Positions 23,704-32,540 of a DNA stretch of 34,341 nucleotides are shown here, piece by piece (the stretch's first letter is position 1; each line of letters begins with the position of its first letter). Made by a program: the position numbers and the translations under genes. Location of the stretch: NCBI GenBank assembly GCA_031256445.1, contig JAIRQN010000064.1, positions 1 to 34,341 of the forward strand, in the 5' to 3' direction. Below the pieces are notes generated by a model, which ran no database searches, had not been told where the DNA came from, and was given only the letters and a program-made list of their open reading frames with translations. The stretch comes from Treponema sp. Its GTDB lineage: Bacteria; Spirochaetota; Spirochaetia; Treponematales; Breznakiellaceae.

Positions 23704-25017
23704 TTATACGTCTTTCGGCCTTGTGTCTTTTACCCTGACTGCCTTTCCTTCCGTGACAGGCAGGCTGCCGCTTTCGTGAAGTTCCACTCTTGGGTTAATG
23801 GATATAGAGGCCTGTAAAGTCTCTTTTATCTTGTCTTTAAGGGCGTTTAACGGCCTTGAATCGTCCATGAAAATTTCCGCGCTTATTTCCGTTTTAACAG
23901 TAAGCCTGTCAAGCGCTCCGTCTTTTTCTACCACAATAAGGTAGTTGTTGCCGACTTCCTTCATACCCATGATCACTTCTTCAATCTGGCTCGGGAAGAC
24001 ATTCACCCCGTTAATTATCAGCATATCATCGCTGCGGCCTGTAATGCGGCGCAGACGGCGGTGGGTTCTTCCGCATTCGCACGGCTGCGTGTAAAAGGAA
24101 GTAAGGTCGCGTGTGCGGTAGCGCAGGATCGGAGTGGCTTCGCGGCAAAGGATTGTAAGGATAAGTTCGCCTGTTTCTCCATCTTTTACAGGCTCCAGCG
24201 TATCAGGATTGACAATCTCGGCCATGTAGCCGTCTTCCCATATATGAAGCCCTGCCTTGCACTGACATTCAAACGCGACACCGGGGCCGTTCATCTCTGA
24301 AAGCCCGTATGAATTGTACACGTCAACTTTTAAAAGGGCTTCGATACGTTTCCTTGTGTCTTCGGAGTATGGTTCCGCTCCCGCGAACGCGCGTTTTATG
24401 GAAAGGCTTTCTCTTTCTACTCCCGCTTCTTTCATTTTGGTTTCCAGATGCAAAAGAAAACTTGGCGTCGCGTGCAATACGGTTGTTCCGTAATCCTGCA
24501 TCATTTTAAACTGGCGTCCTGTATTTCCAGCTCCGGCCGGAATTACCAGCATCCCGACTTCTTCGCCGCCCTGGTGAAAGCCCAGTCCTCCGGTAAAAAG
24601 GCCGTAGGTTATCATGTTCTGGAATACGTCGGTTTTATTGCAGCCTGCCCCGTATATGCAGCGCGCCATGAAACCTGCCCAATTTTTCAGATCGCTGCGG
24701 CTGAAATAAATTGTTGTAGGAACGCCCGTTGTGCCGCTTGACGCGTGAAGGCGCACAACTTCTTCTTTTGGAATTGCCAAAAATCCGTAAGGGAAGCCGT
24801 CCCGCAAATCGTTCTTTGTGGTAAAAGGAATTCTGTTTAAATCGTCCAGTGTTCTTATGTCATCCCGGCTTTTAATGCCGGCTTTGGAAAGTCGCTCTTT
24901 ATAAAATGGGGTTCTTAATGCAATTTCAATTTCCGTTTTTAATTTTTGCAGTTGAAGGGCCAGCAGTTCCTCCCGCGGCATTTTTTCAATTTCCGGATCC
25001 CTGTACTGAAATTCCAT
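23704..25017 (-). CDS. paaK: Phenylacetate-CoA ligase family enzyme
   Basis: The 437-residue adenylate-forming enzyme matches the PaaK family, which activates aryl acetates with ATP and coenzyme A. It has the AMP-binding loop SSGTTGVPTTIYFS (93-106), AGAEPYSEDTRKRIEAL, YGLSEMNGPGVAFEC, YRTRDLTSFY and the C-terminal VFPSQIEEVI segment. Cys-rich CECQCKAG and CECGRTHRR parts are common in this family. It lies 11 bases behind iorB with an AAAGGA site. In anaerobes this pairing turns aromatic amino acids, after transamination, into arylacetyl-CoA and then acid plus ATP, or the reverse for amino-acid synthesis. Confidence 0.93.
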   Translation of the reverse strand: MEFQYRDPEIEKMPREELLALQLQKLKTEIEIALRTPFYKERLSKAGIKSRDDIRTLDDLNRIPFTTKNDLRDGFPYGFLAIPKEEVVRLHASSGTTGVPTTIYFSRSDLKNWAGFMARCIYGAGCNKTDVFQNMITYGLFTGGLGFHQGGEEVGMLVIPAGAGNTGRQFKMMQDYGTTVLHATPSFLLHLETKMKEAGVERESLSIKRAFAGAEPYSEDTRKRIEALLKVDVYNSYGLSEMNGPGVAFECQCKAGLHIWEDGYMAEIVNPDTLEPVKDGETGELILTILCREATPILRYRTRDLTSFYTQPCECGRTHRRLRRITGRSDDMLIINGVNVFPSQIEEVIMGMKEVGNNYLIVVEKDGALDRLTVKTEISAEIFMDDSRPLNALKDKIKETLQASISINPRVELHESGSLPVTEGKAVRVKDTRPKDV

Positions 25018-25028
25018 TTTGTTTTCCT

Positions 25029-25613
25029 TTATTTGTTCTGGCTGCCGCAGGCGTCCTGCCCCAGCCTGAATGCCTTCGCGTTCGCTTCAATAACCTTGCT
25101 GTCTTTTTTGGAAAAAATTTCTGCGATTGTTTTTTCCAGAGTCTGTGTTTTCACCGGCAGAAAACAGGAAGCCGCTCCTACCATAACCGTGTTAACCGTT
25201 TTGGCAAGCCCTGCCTCTTTGGCAAGGGAGGCGGTCTGCACAATCCGCCATTTTGGAAGCTGTTTAATTAAGGAATGTATCTTTTCGATATCCGGGTAAT
25301 TGACGATATTGTTAAAAGGTTCCGCCGCGGTGACAAGAATGCCGTCCGGTTTTAAATACGATACATAGCGAAGGCTTTCAAGCGGTTCCATGGAGATAAT
25401 TAAATCCGCCGCTCCCTTTGGAACAAGGTCGCCCGCTATTTTTTCATCGGAAATGCGCATATGAGCCAGTACCGCGCCGCCTCTCTGCGCCATCCCGTGC
25501 ACTTCGCTCTGACGCACATGCAGGCCTTCGTTCATGGCGGCATACGCGATAATGGACGTTACGGAGAGCACTCCCTGGCCGCCTACGCCGGACAGGATTA
25601 CATCGAACTTCAT
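25029..25613 (-). CDS. iorB: Indolepyruvate ferredoxin oxidoreductase, beta subunit
   Basis: The protein matches the gamma/beta domain of 2-oxoacid:ferredoxin oxidoreductases of the IorB type: MKFDVILSGVGGQGVLSVTS at the start, VHGMAQRGGAVLAHMRIS, and NTVMVGAASCFLPV. IorB works with IorA, which carries the thiamine and iron-sulfur sites, to convert aryl pyruvates to arylacetyl-CoA. I chose ATG 25613 (194 residues); a TTG at 25631 is in frame, but it lies on the predicted transcription start. paaK follows 11 bases later. No iorA is next to it: the region upstream holds a divergent gene. The partner must be elsewhere. Confidence 0.88.
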   Translation of the reverse strand: MKFDVILSGVGGQGVLSVTSIIAYAAMNEGLHVRQSEVHGMAQRGGAVLAHMRISDEKIAGDLVPKGAADLIISMEPLESLRYVSYLKPDGILVTAAEPFNNIVNYPDIEKIHSLIKQLPKWRIVQTASLAKEAGLAKTVNTVMVGAASCFLPVKTQTLEKTIAEIFSKKDSKVIEANAKAFRLGQDACGSQNK

Positions 25614-25637
25614 GAGGGAAGTATTACCCAAATTTAA

Positions 25638-25667
25638 ATATTATTCAAGGAATGTAAGTTTGAACAA
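25638..25667 (-). promoter_or_regulatory. Probable promoter of iorB-paaK
   Basis: On the minus strand TTGTTC (25667-25662) and TAATAT (25643-25638) are 18 bases apart, with a start expected near 25631. This leaves an 18-base leader before ATG 25613. It also shows that iorB is the first gene of its unit, without iorA. Confidence 0.35.
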
Positions 25668-25694
25668 TATTGGCTGATGCATGACATCCGGCAA

Positions 25695-25723
25695 TTGCTG
25701 TATTTATTAAAAGCATATATACT
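25695..25723 (+). promoter_or_regulatory. Promoter ending 6 bases before the GTG start of the HExxH gene
   Basis: TTGCTG (25695-25700) and TATACT (25718-25723) are 17 bases apart, a strong match. Six bases later comes GTG 25730, where transcription itself would start. There is no ribosome binding site. The geometry is the same as at argC. Confidence 0.55.
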
Positions 25724-25729
25724 GACCGG

Positions 25730-26257
25730 GTGCGTATTGAAGGTGTTTCATCATATTTTTATAATGACTCGTCTCAATGGACAGCAGGCAGAACGCCCGG
25801 CTTAAAAATGCCTCAAAGCGAGGGGCAATACGGTCCGGGAGTAATTGTAGAAATTTCGCAGCAGGCAAGGGACTATCAAAATAAGGGACTCTCCCTCAAT
25901 GAAACGCAGAGTGTTGCCGCCACCGAAAAGACTCAAGGATGCCAGACCTGCAAAAACCGCAAGTACGTTGACGAATCCAGCGACCCTTCGGTCAGTTTTC
26001 AAACACCGCAGCATATAAGTCCCAGTCAGTCTTCCAGCAGGGTTTTATCGCATGAACGCGAACATGTCGCCAATGAACAGGAAAAAGCCGAAAAAGAAGA
26101 TCGAAAAATTGTGAGCCAGACAGTTTCGTTATCAACATCAGTCTGTCCCGAATGCGGCAGGATATACGTATCAGGCGGAGTAACGCGCACTATCACCAAA
26201 AACGATGAAAAACAGGAAAGCGGCGCACAGGAAACGCCGGATAGTAAAGCGCAATAG
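25730..26257 (+). CDS. Putative HExxH metalloprotease-like protein with two CxxC pairs (SprA-related family)
   Basis: The 175-residue protein has a disordered head (1-65), CQTCKNRKYVD (71-81), a SVSFQTPQHISP stretch, an HExxH motif as LSHEREHVANE (107-117), and CPECGRIYVSGG (139-150). This order of CxxC, HExxH and CPECG is that of the SprA-related putative metalloproteases seen in several phyla. HExxH suggests zinc hydrolysis; the CxxC pairs suggest a structural zinc or disulfides. No third zinc ligand is evident and activity is unproven. No signal peptide or membrane span is visible. The start is GTG 25730, with no ribosome site and a promoter directly in front, so the message may be leaderless. 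The end converges with lon, 19 bases away. Confidence 0.7.
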   Translation: MRIEGVSSYFYNDSSQWTAGRTPGLKMPQSEGQYGPGVIVEISQQARDYQNKGLSLNETQSVAATEKTQGCQTCKNRKYVDESSDPSVSFQTPQHISPSQSSSRVLSHEREHVANEQEKAEKEDRKIVSQTVSLSTSVCPECGRIYVSGGVTRTITKNDEKQESGAQETPDSKAQ

Positions 26258-26276
26258 AGCGGAGTGTTTAAACCAT

Positions 26277-28976
26277 TCACTGCTTTTTCTTTCGTGCTCC
26301 TGCGCCCTCGTGTGAGCTTTTTTGAAGTATTTCGGGCGGGAAAAGAAGTTTAAAAACATCGGCGGCAGTTTCTGCGAATTCCACATTTATTGAAGAGCGG
26401 ATATCCCTGTCCAGCTCGTTCCAGTCGTCTTCGTTATCCTTGGGCAGCAGGACTTTTTCCATGCCGTTCCTGATGGCGGCCAGCAGTTTTTCTTTTAAAC
26501 CGCCGATGGGAAGGACGCGGCCTGTAAGGGTAAGCTCTCCTGTCATGGCGATGCAGGGGCGCGGCGGAATTTTGCAGAGTGTAGAGAGCAAAGACGAGGC
26601 AAGGGTGATGCCCGCCGAAGGGCCGTCTTTCGGTATGGCGCCTTCCGGGACATGGATATGAAAATCCGATTTGCACAGATCCTTTACGGAGAATTTGTAT
26701 TTGTCCTCTGTGCTTCGCAGGTACGAAAGGGCGATACGCGCGCTTTCTTTCATTACATCGCCCAGGTTTCCCGTTATAAGAAGCTCTCCGCCTCCGTCAT
26801 AACGAATGGTTTCGACAGGCATTATTGTCCCGCCGTATTCAGTCCACGCAAGCCCGTATGTCACTCCTGTGCGCGCTTCCCTGTACACAACGTCTCTTTT
26901 ATATTTTTTCCTGCCGAGCAGTTTTTCAAGATTTGCAGGCGTTATCGTTTTTGCGAATGAAACGACAGGTTTATCCTTGCCGTATCCTTTGTTAACCGCG
27001 TCACGCGCTATGCGCCTTATGCAGCGGGCGGTCTCACGCTCCAGGCTGCGCACGCCGGATTCCATTGTCCAATACCGGATAATGTTCTTTATCGCCTCGT
27101 CAGAGAATGAAATTTTTGCGCTGGACAGCCCGTTATCGCGCAATTCTTTTGGAACCAGAAATTGCCTGGCGATTTTTAATTTTTCATTTTCACCGTAACC
27201 GGGAACTTCGATTATTTCCATACGGTCAAGAAGCGGGTATGGAATGGAGTGAAGCGAGTTAGCGGTAGTGATAAACATCACTTTGGAAAGATCGTACTGG
27301 ACTTCCAGATAATGATCCGCGAATGCCGAATTTTGCTCAGGGTCGAGAACTTCAAGCAGAGCCGACGCCGGATCTCCTCGGAAGTCGCTCGATAATTTGT
27401 CAATTTCGTCTAACAGAAAAACCGGGTTTACAGTTTCCGCCTTGCTCATTGACTGAATGATTTTTCCCGGTAACGCGCCTACATATGTTTTCCTGTGCCC
27501 GCGGATTTCCGCTTCATCGCGGACTCCGCCCAGGGAGACGCGCACAAAGTTGCGCCCCAAAGCGCGCGCGACCGATTTTCCAAGACTGGTTTTTCCGGTT
27601 CCCGGCGGCCCGACAAAGCAGAGGATAGGGCCTTTAATAGAGCGCGGAAGAGGGGTTGGGGGCTTGGGATCAGGAACGGGAGAGTCGGTGTGAAATTCAG
27701 AGTTGTCAGTGAGCAGCGCGGAATGTGAAGCGTCAGGGATTAAAAGCTGCGAATTAAGTTCATTGTTAACTGATAACTCACCATTGTTAACCATGCCGTT
27801 ATCGCTTAATAACTGCCTGACCGCGATAAATTCTATTATTCTGTCCTTGGCTTTCTTCATGCCGTAATGATCTTCGTCAAGAATTTTTTCCGCTTCGCCA
27901 AGATCGCCGCAGTCAACGGAAAAGCTGCTCCAGGGAAGGTCGGCTATCCATTCAAGATATGTGCGCAAGACGCCGGCTTCGGGAGAAAGGGGCTGGAGTT
28001 TTCGAAGCCTTTTGATTTCTTTCCCGGTTTTTTCCAGTACTTCTTCGGGAGGGTTTTTATCGGCAATGCGTTTTTCAAGAAGGGCAAACTCATCCTCAAT
28101 TTTATCTTTTCCAAGTTCCTTGTTTATCTCCCGCAACTGCTCATGAAGGATATATTCGCGGTGGCGTTTGTCCATCCGGCTTTTTACTTTGCCGGAAATA
28201 TTTTTCTGAATGCCGAATATTTCATTCTCCTGTTCAAGCGTTTCAAGAATCGCAAGCAGCCTTTCCCTTGTGTCACAGTACTTTAAAAGCTCCATTTTTT
28301 TGTCTGATTTTAAATAGGCGGCGTTGCACACAAGATTTGCGAGGCGTTCCGGATCTTCCGTTCTTTCCACCGCGGATATGGTTTCTGTTCCTATTTTTTT
28401 TGAATATTCTGCATATTGTGAAAATGATTTTTGGATACTGCGCATCAGGCCGAGGTCTTCCGGGCCAAGCGGTTCGTTAAGAGGCGTTGTTCTTAAAGGT
28501 TCCACTTTTACGACAGAATAATTATTCTGCGGATCTGTATTATTTATCTGCGCGCTTAACTGCGCCGCGTGGCGCGGCCAGGAAGAGAGTATTGTTCCGC
28601 GGTACTCGCACTGAAAAACCACGCGGTAAGTGCTGTCAGGGAGCTTTAAATGTGAAATAATTCTGACTACAGTGCCTGTTTCCCACGGCTCATCAACAGA
28701 GCGGCGCGTTTCACGCTTTTTTACGCAAGCCGCGAAAAGCCTGTTATCCTGTTTAAGCGCGTCTTCAAGAGCGGCTATGCCGGGTTTGTATGTAATAAAA
28801 ATGGGAATAATTGTCTGCGGAAAAAGCACCAGATCAAAAAGGGGAAGAAGGGGAAAATCTTCGGTAGTTAATTTTTCGGCGTCTTCTTTATTGTCCGATA
28901 CCGGAAACCTTCTTTCAAAAAGACCGGAGAAAACCTTTGTGAAACCCCTCTTTTTCTCATTGTCCTTTTTTGACAT
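26277..28976 (-). CDS. lon: ATP-dependent protease Lon with an unusual insert before the Walker A loop
   Basis: Lon degrades damaged and selected regulatory proteins. The 899-residue chain has the LON substrate domain (about 42-250), the AAA+ module with GPPGTGKTS (456-464) and FLLDEIDKLS, and the protease domain with the Ser-Lys pair S787 (PKDGPSAG) and K830 (GGLKEKLL). Normal Lon has only a few residues between the VRQL helix and KGPILCFVGPPG. Here about 56 residues (391-446) are inserted, containing NNGELSVNNELNSQLL and a proline-rich end (DPKPPTPLP). The DNA of the insert has a 10-base direct repeat. All catalytic motifs are intact, so the enzyme is probably active. It follows clpX by 24 bases. 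Confidence 0.96.
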   Translation of the reverse strand: MSKKDNEKKRGFTKVFSGLFERRFPVSDNKEDAEKLTTEDFPLLPLFDLVLFPQTIIPIFITYKPGIAALEDALKQDNRLFAACVKKRETRRSVDEPWETGTVVRIISHLKLPDSTYRVVFQCEYRGTILSSWPRHAAQLSAQINNTDPQNNYSVVKVEPLRTTPLNEPLGPEDLGLMRSIQKSFSQYAEYSKKIGTETISAVERTEDPERLANLVCNAAYLKSDKKMELLKYCDTRERLLAILETLEQENEIFGIQKNISGKVKSRMDKRHREYILHEQLREINKELGKDKIEDEFALLEKRIADKNPPEEVLEKTGKEIKRLRKLQPLSPEAGVLRTYLEWIADLPWSSFSVDCGDLGEAEKILDEDHYGMKKAKDRIIEFIAVRQLLSDNGMVNNGELSVNNELNSQLLIPDASHSALLTDNSEFHTDSPVPDPKPPTPLPRSIKGPILCFVGPPGTGKTSLGKSVARALGRNFVRVSLGGVRDEAEIRGHRKTYVGALPGKIIQSMSKAETVNPVFLLDEIDKLSSDFRGDPASALLEVLDPEQNSAFADHYLEVQYDLSKVMFITTANSLHSIPYPLLDRMEIIEVPGYGENEKLKIARQFLVPKELRDNGLSSAKISFSDEAIKNIIRYWTMESGVRSLERETARCIRRIARDAVNKGYGKDKPVVSFAKTITPANLEKLLGRKKYKRDVVYREARTGVTYGLAWTEYGGTIMPVETIRYDGGGELLITGNLGDVMKESARIALSYLRSTEDKYKFSVKDLCKSDFHIHVPEGAIPKDGPSAGITLASSLLSTLCKIPPRPCIAMTGELTLTGRVLPIGGLKEKLLAAIRNGMEKVLLPKDNEDDWNELDRDIRSSINVEFAETAADVFKLLFPPEILQKSSHEGAGARKKKQ
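27761..27791. repeat. Direct repeat CATTGTTAAC inside lon
   Basis: CATTGTTAAC occurs at 27761-27770 and 27782-27791, 21 bases apart, with TGATAACTCAC between the copies. It is the core of the extra in-frame segment 27639-27806. A similar asparagine-coding, ACAATGAACAAT-type stretch lies in argJ near 16490-16515. Confidence 0.6.
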
Positions 28977-29000
28977 ATAATAATCCCGCAGAGACGGGCG

Positions 29001-30257
29001 TTATGCGCTCTTCTGAAGATAAATTATCTGCGGCGGCTCCGATTTAACAACCGTGTCATGGGTTATGATTACATGTTTGTTTCCCTTTATTGAAGGAATA
29101 TCGAACATGATATCCGTCATTAGTCTTTCCACAATTGCCCTTAAACCGCGCGCGCCGGTTTTTTGCTTTATTGCCATATCCGCTATTGCGTCAACGGCTT
29201 TTTCGGTAAATTCAAGTTTCACATCATCATAGGCCAAAGATGCCTGATACTGCCTTACAATCGCGTTGCGCGGTTCTGTGATAATGCGCCTGAGATCCTC
29301 CTTCTTCAGTTCGTCAAGACTGACAGTGATCGGCAGCCTGCCGATAAATTCGGGGATCATGCCGAATTGAATAAGATCATCGGGGTGCATGGAGTCGTAA
29401 AGTTCTTTTAATGTCTTTTCTCCTCCTGATGTGTCCGCTCCAAAACCAAGCGGATGCTGCACAACACGGCGCGCGATAAATTTATCAAGACCGACAAAAG
29501 CGCCGCCGCAAATGAAAAGAATGTTTGTGGTATCTATGCGGATAAGTTCCTGGTTCGGATGTTTTCTTCCTCCCTGGGGCGGCACAGAGGCGATTGTTCC
29601 TTCAATAATTTTTAACAGAGCCTGCTGAACTCCCTCTCCTGACACATCGCGGGTAATGGAAACATTCTCGCCCTTGCGCGCGATCTTGTCTATCTCGTCA
29701 ATGTAGACAATCCCCCTTTCCGCGGCGGAAATATTGCCGCCCGCGCTCTGTATCAGTTTTAACAGAATATTTTCTACATCTTCTCCGACATAACCGGCTT
29801 CTGTAAGGGTAGTCGCGTCCACGATTGCGAACGGCACCTTCAGTTTTTTCGCCAGGATTTTTGCCAGCAGTGTTTTTCCTGTTCCTGTAGGCCCGATTAA
29901 AAGCACATTTGATTTTTCAATTTCGACATCTTCGATTCCGTGTTCAATGGACGGATTTGCTATCCGTTTGTAGTGGTTATATACAGCCACCGACAGCGCT
30001 TTTTTCGCGTTGTTCTGCCCGATGACAAAAAGGTCAAGGTAATTTTTTATTTCATGCGGAGTGGGGATGTCCTCTGTGAAATGGCTTGTAAGCTCATGTT
30101 CTTCTTCGCTTAAAATTTTGCGGCAAACATCAATGCATTCGTCGCAAATATGCACATCATTGGGTCCTGCGATAAGACGGCGCGCCATATCGGCGCTTTT
30201 CCCGCAAAATGAGCAAACCCTTTCAAAAATTTCCGGTCCGTTACGAAGCCGCGCCAT
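29001..30257 (-). CDS. clpX: ATP-dependent Clp protease, ATP-binding subunit ClpX
   Basis: ClpX is a hexameric unfoldase that recognises tagged proteins and feeds them to ClpP. The 418-residue chain has the N-terminal zinc finger (C15, C18, C38, C41), Walker A GPTGTGKT (122-129), Walker B as [10 protein letters not shown], the pore loops GYVGEDVE and GGRKHPNQE, and an LGFG loop for docking to ClpP. Length is normal. It starts two bases after the clpP stop and is followed by lon, so tig, clpP, clpX and lon form one run. Confidence 0.97.
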   Translation of the reverse strand: MARLRNGPEIFERVCSFCGKSADMARRLIAGPNDVHICDECIDVCRKILSEEEHELTSHFTEDIPTPHEIKNYLDLFVIGQNNAKKALSVAVYNHYKRIANPSIEHGIEDVEIEKSNVLLIGPTGTGKTLLAKILAKKLKVPFAIVDATTLTEAGYVGEDVENILLKLIQSAGGNISAAERGIVYIDEIDKIARKGENVSITRDVSGEGVQQALLKIIEGTIASVPPQGGRKHPNQELIRIDTTNILFICGGAFVGLDKFIARRVVQHPLGFGADTSGGEKTLKELYDSMHPDDLIQFGMIPEFIGRLPITVSLDELKKEDLRRIITEPRNAIVRQYQASLAYDDVKLEFTEKAVDAIADMAIKQKTGARGLRAIVERLMTDIMFDIPSIKGNKHVIITHDTVVKSEPPQIIYLQKSA

Positions 30258-30259
30258 AT

Positions 30260-30862
30260 TTATCCCTTTTTCTCCGTTTTTTCCCGCGTTAATATTGAGT
30301 CGGCTATGCCGTAGCTAACCGCGTCCTGCGCCGACATATACAGATCCCTTTCCATATCGGACGCGATCTGTTCGGTTGTTTTTCCCGTATGCTGCGCGAA
30401 ATAATTGATTGTCATTTTTTTAAGGCGGACAATCTCCCTGGATTGAATTCCGATATCGCGGGCCTGTCCCTGTGCGCCGCCCCACGGCTGATGAATCAAC
30501 ACCCGCGAGGAAGGCAGAACCTGGCGTTTGCCGGCGGTTCCCGCGGTCAGAATAAGGGCTGCCATGCTTGCCGCCTGTCCAAGGCAAATTGTCTGTACAT
30601 CGGATTTTACATGCTGGATAGTGTCATAAATTGCAAGACCCGCGGTTACTGAGCCGCCGGAAGAGTTTATATAGAGGTTAATGTCTTTTTCTATGTCCTG
30701 CCCGTCCAGAAAGAGCAGCTGGGCGACAACCAAATCCGCGCTGAGATCGTTTATTTCTCCGTCCAAAAATACTATTCTGTCTTTTAAAAGACGGGAATAA
30801 ATATCGTAGGAACGCTCTCCCGTTCCTGTCTGTTCAACTACAATCGGAACCAAGTTACTCAT
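30260..30862 (-). CDS. clpP: ATP-dependent Clp protease, proteolytic subunit ClpP
   Basis: From ATG 30862 the chain has 200 residues and begins [20 protein letters not shown]. The serine protease triad is S99 (GQAASMAA), H124 (VLIHQPWGG) and D173 (MERDLYMS). I chose ATG 30862 because it has AAGGA five bases upstream and gives the standard N-terminus that forms the axial pore. An in-frame ATG at 30892 overlaps the end of tig but adds [10 protein letters not shown], which does not look like ClpP. ClpP forms the double-ring chamber that ClpX caps. Confidence 0.96.
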   Translation of the reverse strand: MSNLVPIVVEQTGTGERSYDIYSRLLKDRIVFLDGEINDLSADLVVAQLLFLDGQDIEKDINLYINSSGGSVTAGLAIYDTIQHVKSDVQTICLGQAASMAALILTAGTAGKRQVLPSSRVLIHQPWGGAQGQARDIGIQSREIVRLKKMTINYFAQHTGKTTEQIASDMERDLYMSAQDAVSYGIADSILTREKTEKKG

Positions 30863-30884
30863 TTTTTCCTTCATAAAAAATAAT

Positions 30885-32246
30885 CTAACCATTATCTGAC
30901 ATGAAATCCAGATAATTCTCCTTTTTTCCCGGATTCAGCGTGTTTTCAGATAACAAAATGTCTGTTATGCGCCGTTCCATAATTTCTTCTTTCAAATAAA
31001 AGATATTTTGTTCGTTATATTCTTTCCTGATTTCCTCAATATCAAGGTTATTTTCTTCGGCGAGTTTTTCCATTTCTTTTTCGACATCTTCATCGCTTAC
31101 ATCCATTTTTTGCTCTTCGATTAATGTTTCGATAATCATGCGGGAGTGAAGCGATTTTTCCGCGGCTATGCGCCTGTCATTTTCCTTTTCTCCGATTTTG
31201 TTATCGTTAATCATTAACTGTTTTATTACATCAACGCTGGTTCTGTAGTAATTCGCCAGCCTGCGCCAGCGGCTTTCGATTTCCGCCTGAATAAGGGATT
31301 CCGGCATGACAACAGGGGTATTTTCCATGATTTTCCTTAAAAGTTCATTAAGCCTTATTTCCCGCATTTTTCTGTCAAGGTTCTTTGTTAAACGTTCTTT
31401 TATGCTGTTTTTAAGATCGTCAAGGGTATTGAATTTTTCATCGACATCCTGGGCAAGGTCGTCATCCAAATCAGGGAGTTTTTTCTCTTTAAGCCCGGCC
31501 ACCGTTAGCCGAACTTTTCTTGTCTTTCCGGCAAGATCCGCGTTGGCGTTGTCATCCCCGAACTTTTTTTCAAATTCCTTCGTTTCGCCCTTTTTCATTC
31601 CCATGATATATTCTTCGAACTGAAAAATATCCATTTTCGAACCGGGAGTGAAGGTGAAACCTGTCCGCCGCAAATCAGGCAAAGATTCGCCGTTATCGTC
31701 AAGAATATCGTAATCAATCGTTACGACATCTCCCTTTTGCGCGGCCGCGCCGTCATCGCGATCCATGACAATGGCGTTCCGTTCCCTGATTTCTTCAAGC
31801 TCTCTGTCAATGTCCTCTTTTTCCACTTCCGCGTAAGGATAGTCAACAGTTAACCCCTTCCACTGGGAAATATTGATTTTTGGCAATACGTCGTAAACCA
31901 CAGAAAACTGAAGATCCTGCTCCAAATCCAGTTTCGGCTCATCCTGAAGTTCAGGGGTGGAGTAGGACAGCGGTCTTTCATGACGCTCAAGTTTCTCATC
32001 CTCAAAAACCTCTTTTAAAGACGATTCGATAATACGCCCCAAAGCGTCTCCTTTTAATGCTTCCGTGAATTTCCGCTCCAGTACCTCTTTGGGCACTTTT
32101 CCCTTTCTGAAACCGGGTATTTGCAGTTCTTTTGAATATTCCCTGAGCATCGCGTCGTATTTGGCGCGGACATCGTCTTTTGGAACGGTGATACTCAGCC
32201 TTACATTTGATTTTTCCAAACCTGTAATTTCTTTTGTAATTGCCAC
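30885..32246 (-). CDS. tig: Trigger factor (ribosome-associated chaperone)
   Basis: The 453-residue chaperone binds at the ribosome exit tunnel and has peptidyl-prolyl isomerase activity. The N-terminal domain carries the ribosome-binding signature GFRKGKVP (45-52). The FKBP-like domain runs from about 165 to 250 ([17 protein letters not shown]), and the rest is the helical chaperone body. The start is GTG 32246, read as MAITKEITG, behind GAGGA. The gene begins 33 bases after a tRNA-Lys gene on the same strand, with no promoter visible between them, so the tRNA is probably cut from the same transcript. Confidence 0.96.
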   Translation of the reverse strand: MAITKEITGLEKSNVRLSITVPKDDVRAKYDAMLREYSKELQIPGFRKGKVPKEVLERKFTEALKGDALGRIIESSLKEVFEDEKLERHERPLSYSTPELQDEPKLDLEQDLQFSVVYDVLPKINISQWKGLTVDYPYAEVEKEDIDRELEEIRERNAIVMDRDDGAAAQKGDVVTIDYDILDDNGESLPDLRRTGFTFTPGSKMDIFQFEEYIMGMKKGETKEFEKKFGDDNANADLAGKTRKVRLTVAGLKEKKLPDLDDDLAQDVDEKFNTLDDLKNSIKERLTKNLDRKMREIRLNELLRKIMENTPVVMPESLIQAEIESRWRRLANYYRTSVDVIKQLMINDNKIGEKENDRRIAAEKSLHSRMIIETLIEEQKMDVSDEDVEKEMEKLAEENNLDIEEIRKEYNEQNIFYLKEEIMERRITDILLSENTLNPGKKENYLDFMSDNG

Positions 32247-32279
32247 AATTTTCCTCTTTTATGAGCGAATTTCAAACAT

Positions 32280-32352
32280 TGAGCCGCGCAAGGATCGAAC
32301 TTGCGACCCGCAGATTAAGAGTCTGCTGCTCTACCAGCTGAGCTAGCGGCCC
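32280..32352 (-). tRNA. tRNA-Lys (anticodon CTT)
   Basis: On the minus strand the gene begins GGGCCGCTAGCTCAG and ends GCGGCTC plus discriminator A. All four stems form: acceptor GGGCCGC/GCGGCTC with one G-T pair, D arm GCTC...GAGC, anticodon stem GCAGA/TCTGC, and T arm with GTTCGAT. The loop CTCTTAA gives anticodon CTT, reading AAG. The 3' CCA is not encoded and must be added. It lies between the promoter and tig. Confidence 0.96.
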
Positions 32353-32511
32353 TGATTTACAAATTTTTGCATTTACCTGCAAATCCTTATATAGCATAGA
32401 ATTGGTAAAAAAAACCGTTTTGCAACTTCTTGCATTATTTTGCTTGTTTTAGCTACATTTCAGGTCTTTTATAGTTACACTTGTCAGTTGTACCCTTCTA
32501 AAGCCTTCTTT

Positions 32512-32540
32512 ACTATAATAATAGGACGTTTTAGTGTCAA
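32512..32540 (-). promoter_or_regulatory. Promoter of the tRNA-Lys/tig/clpP/clpX/lon run
   Basis: On the minus strand TTGACA (32540-32535, perfect) and TATAGT (32517-32512) are 17 bases apart, the strongest promoter in the window. The start would be near 32505, about 150 bases before the tRNA. The octamer CGTCCTAT (minus strand) lies inside the spacer and again upstream of the -35 box. The arrangement suggests a repressor site. No CIRCE, HspR or CtsR heat-shock box is seen. Confidence 0.65.

Noticed and set aside
26240-26290. Rho-independent terminator between the HExxH gene and lon
   Set aside because: AGTG/CACT arms with an 11-base loop and a bulged extension are too weak, although a T-rich run follows.
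30863-30892. ATG 30892 as start of clpP, overlapping tig
   Set aside because: ATG 30862 has a proper ribosome site and gives the standard ClpP N-terminus.
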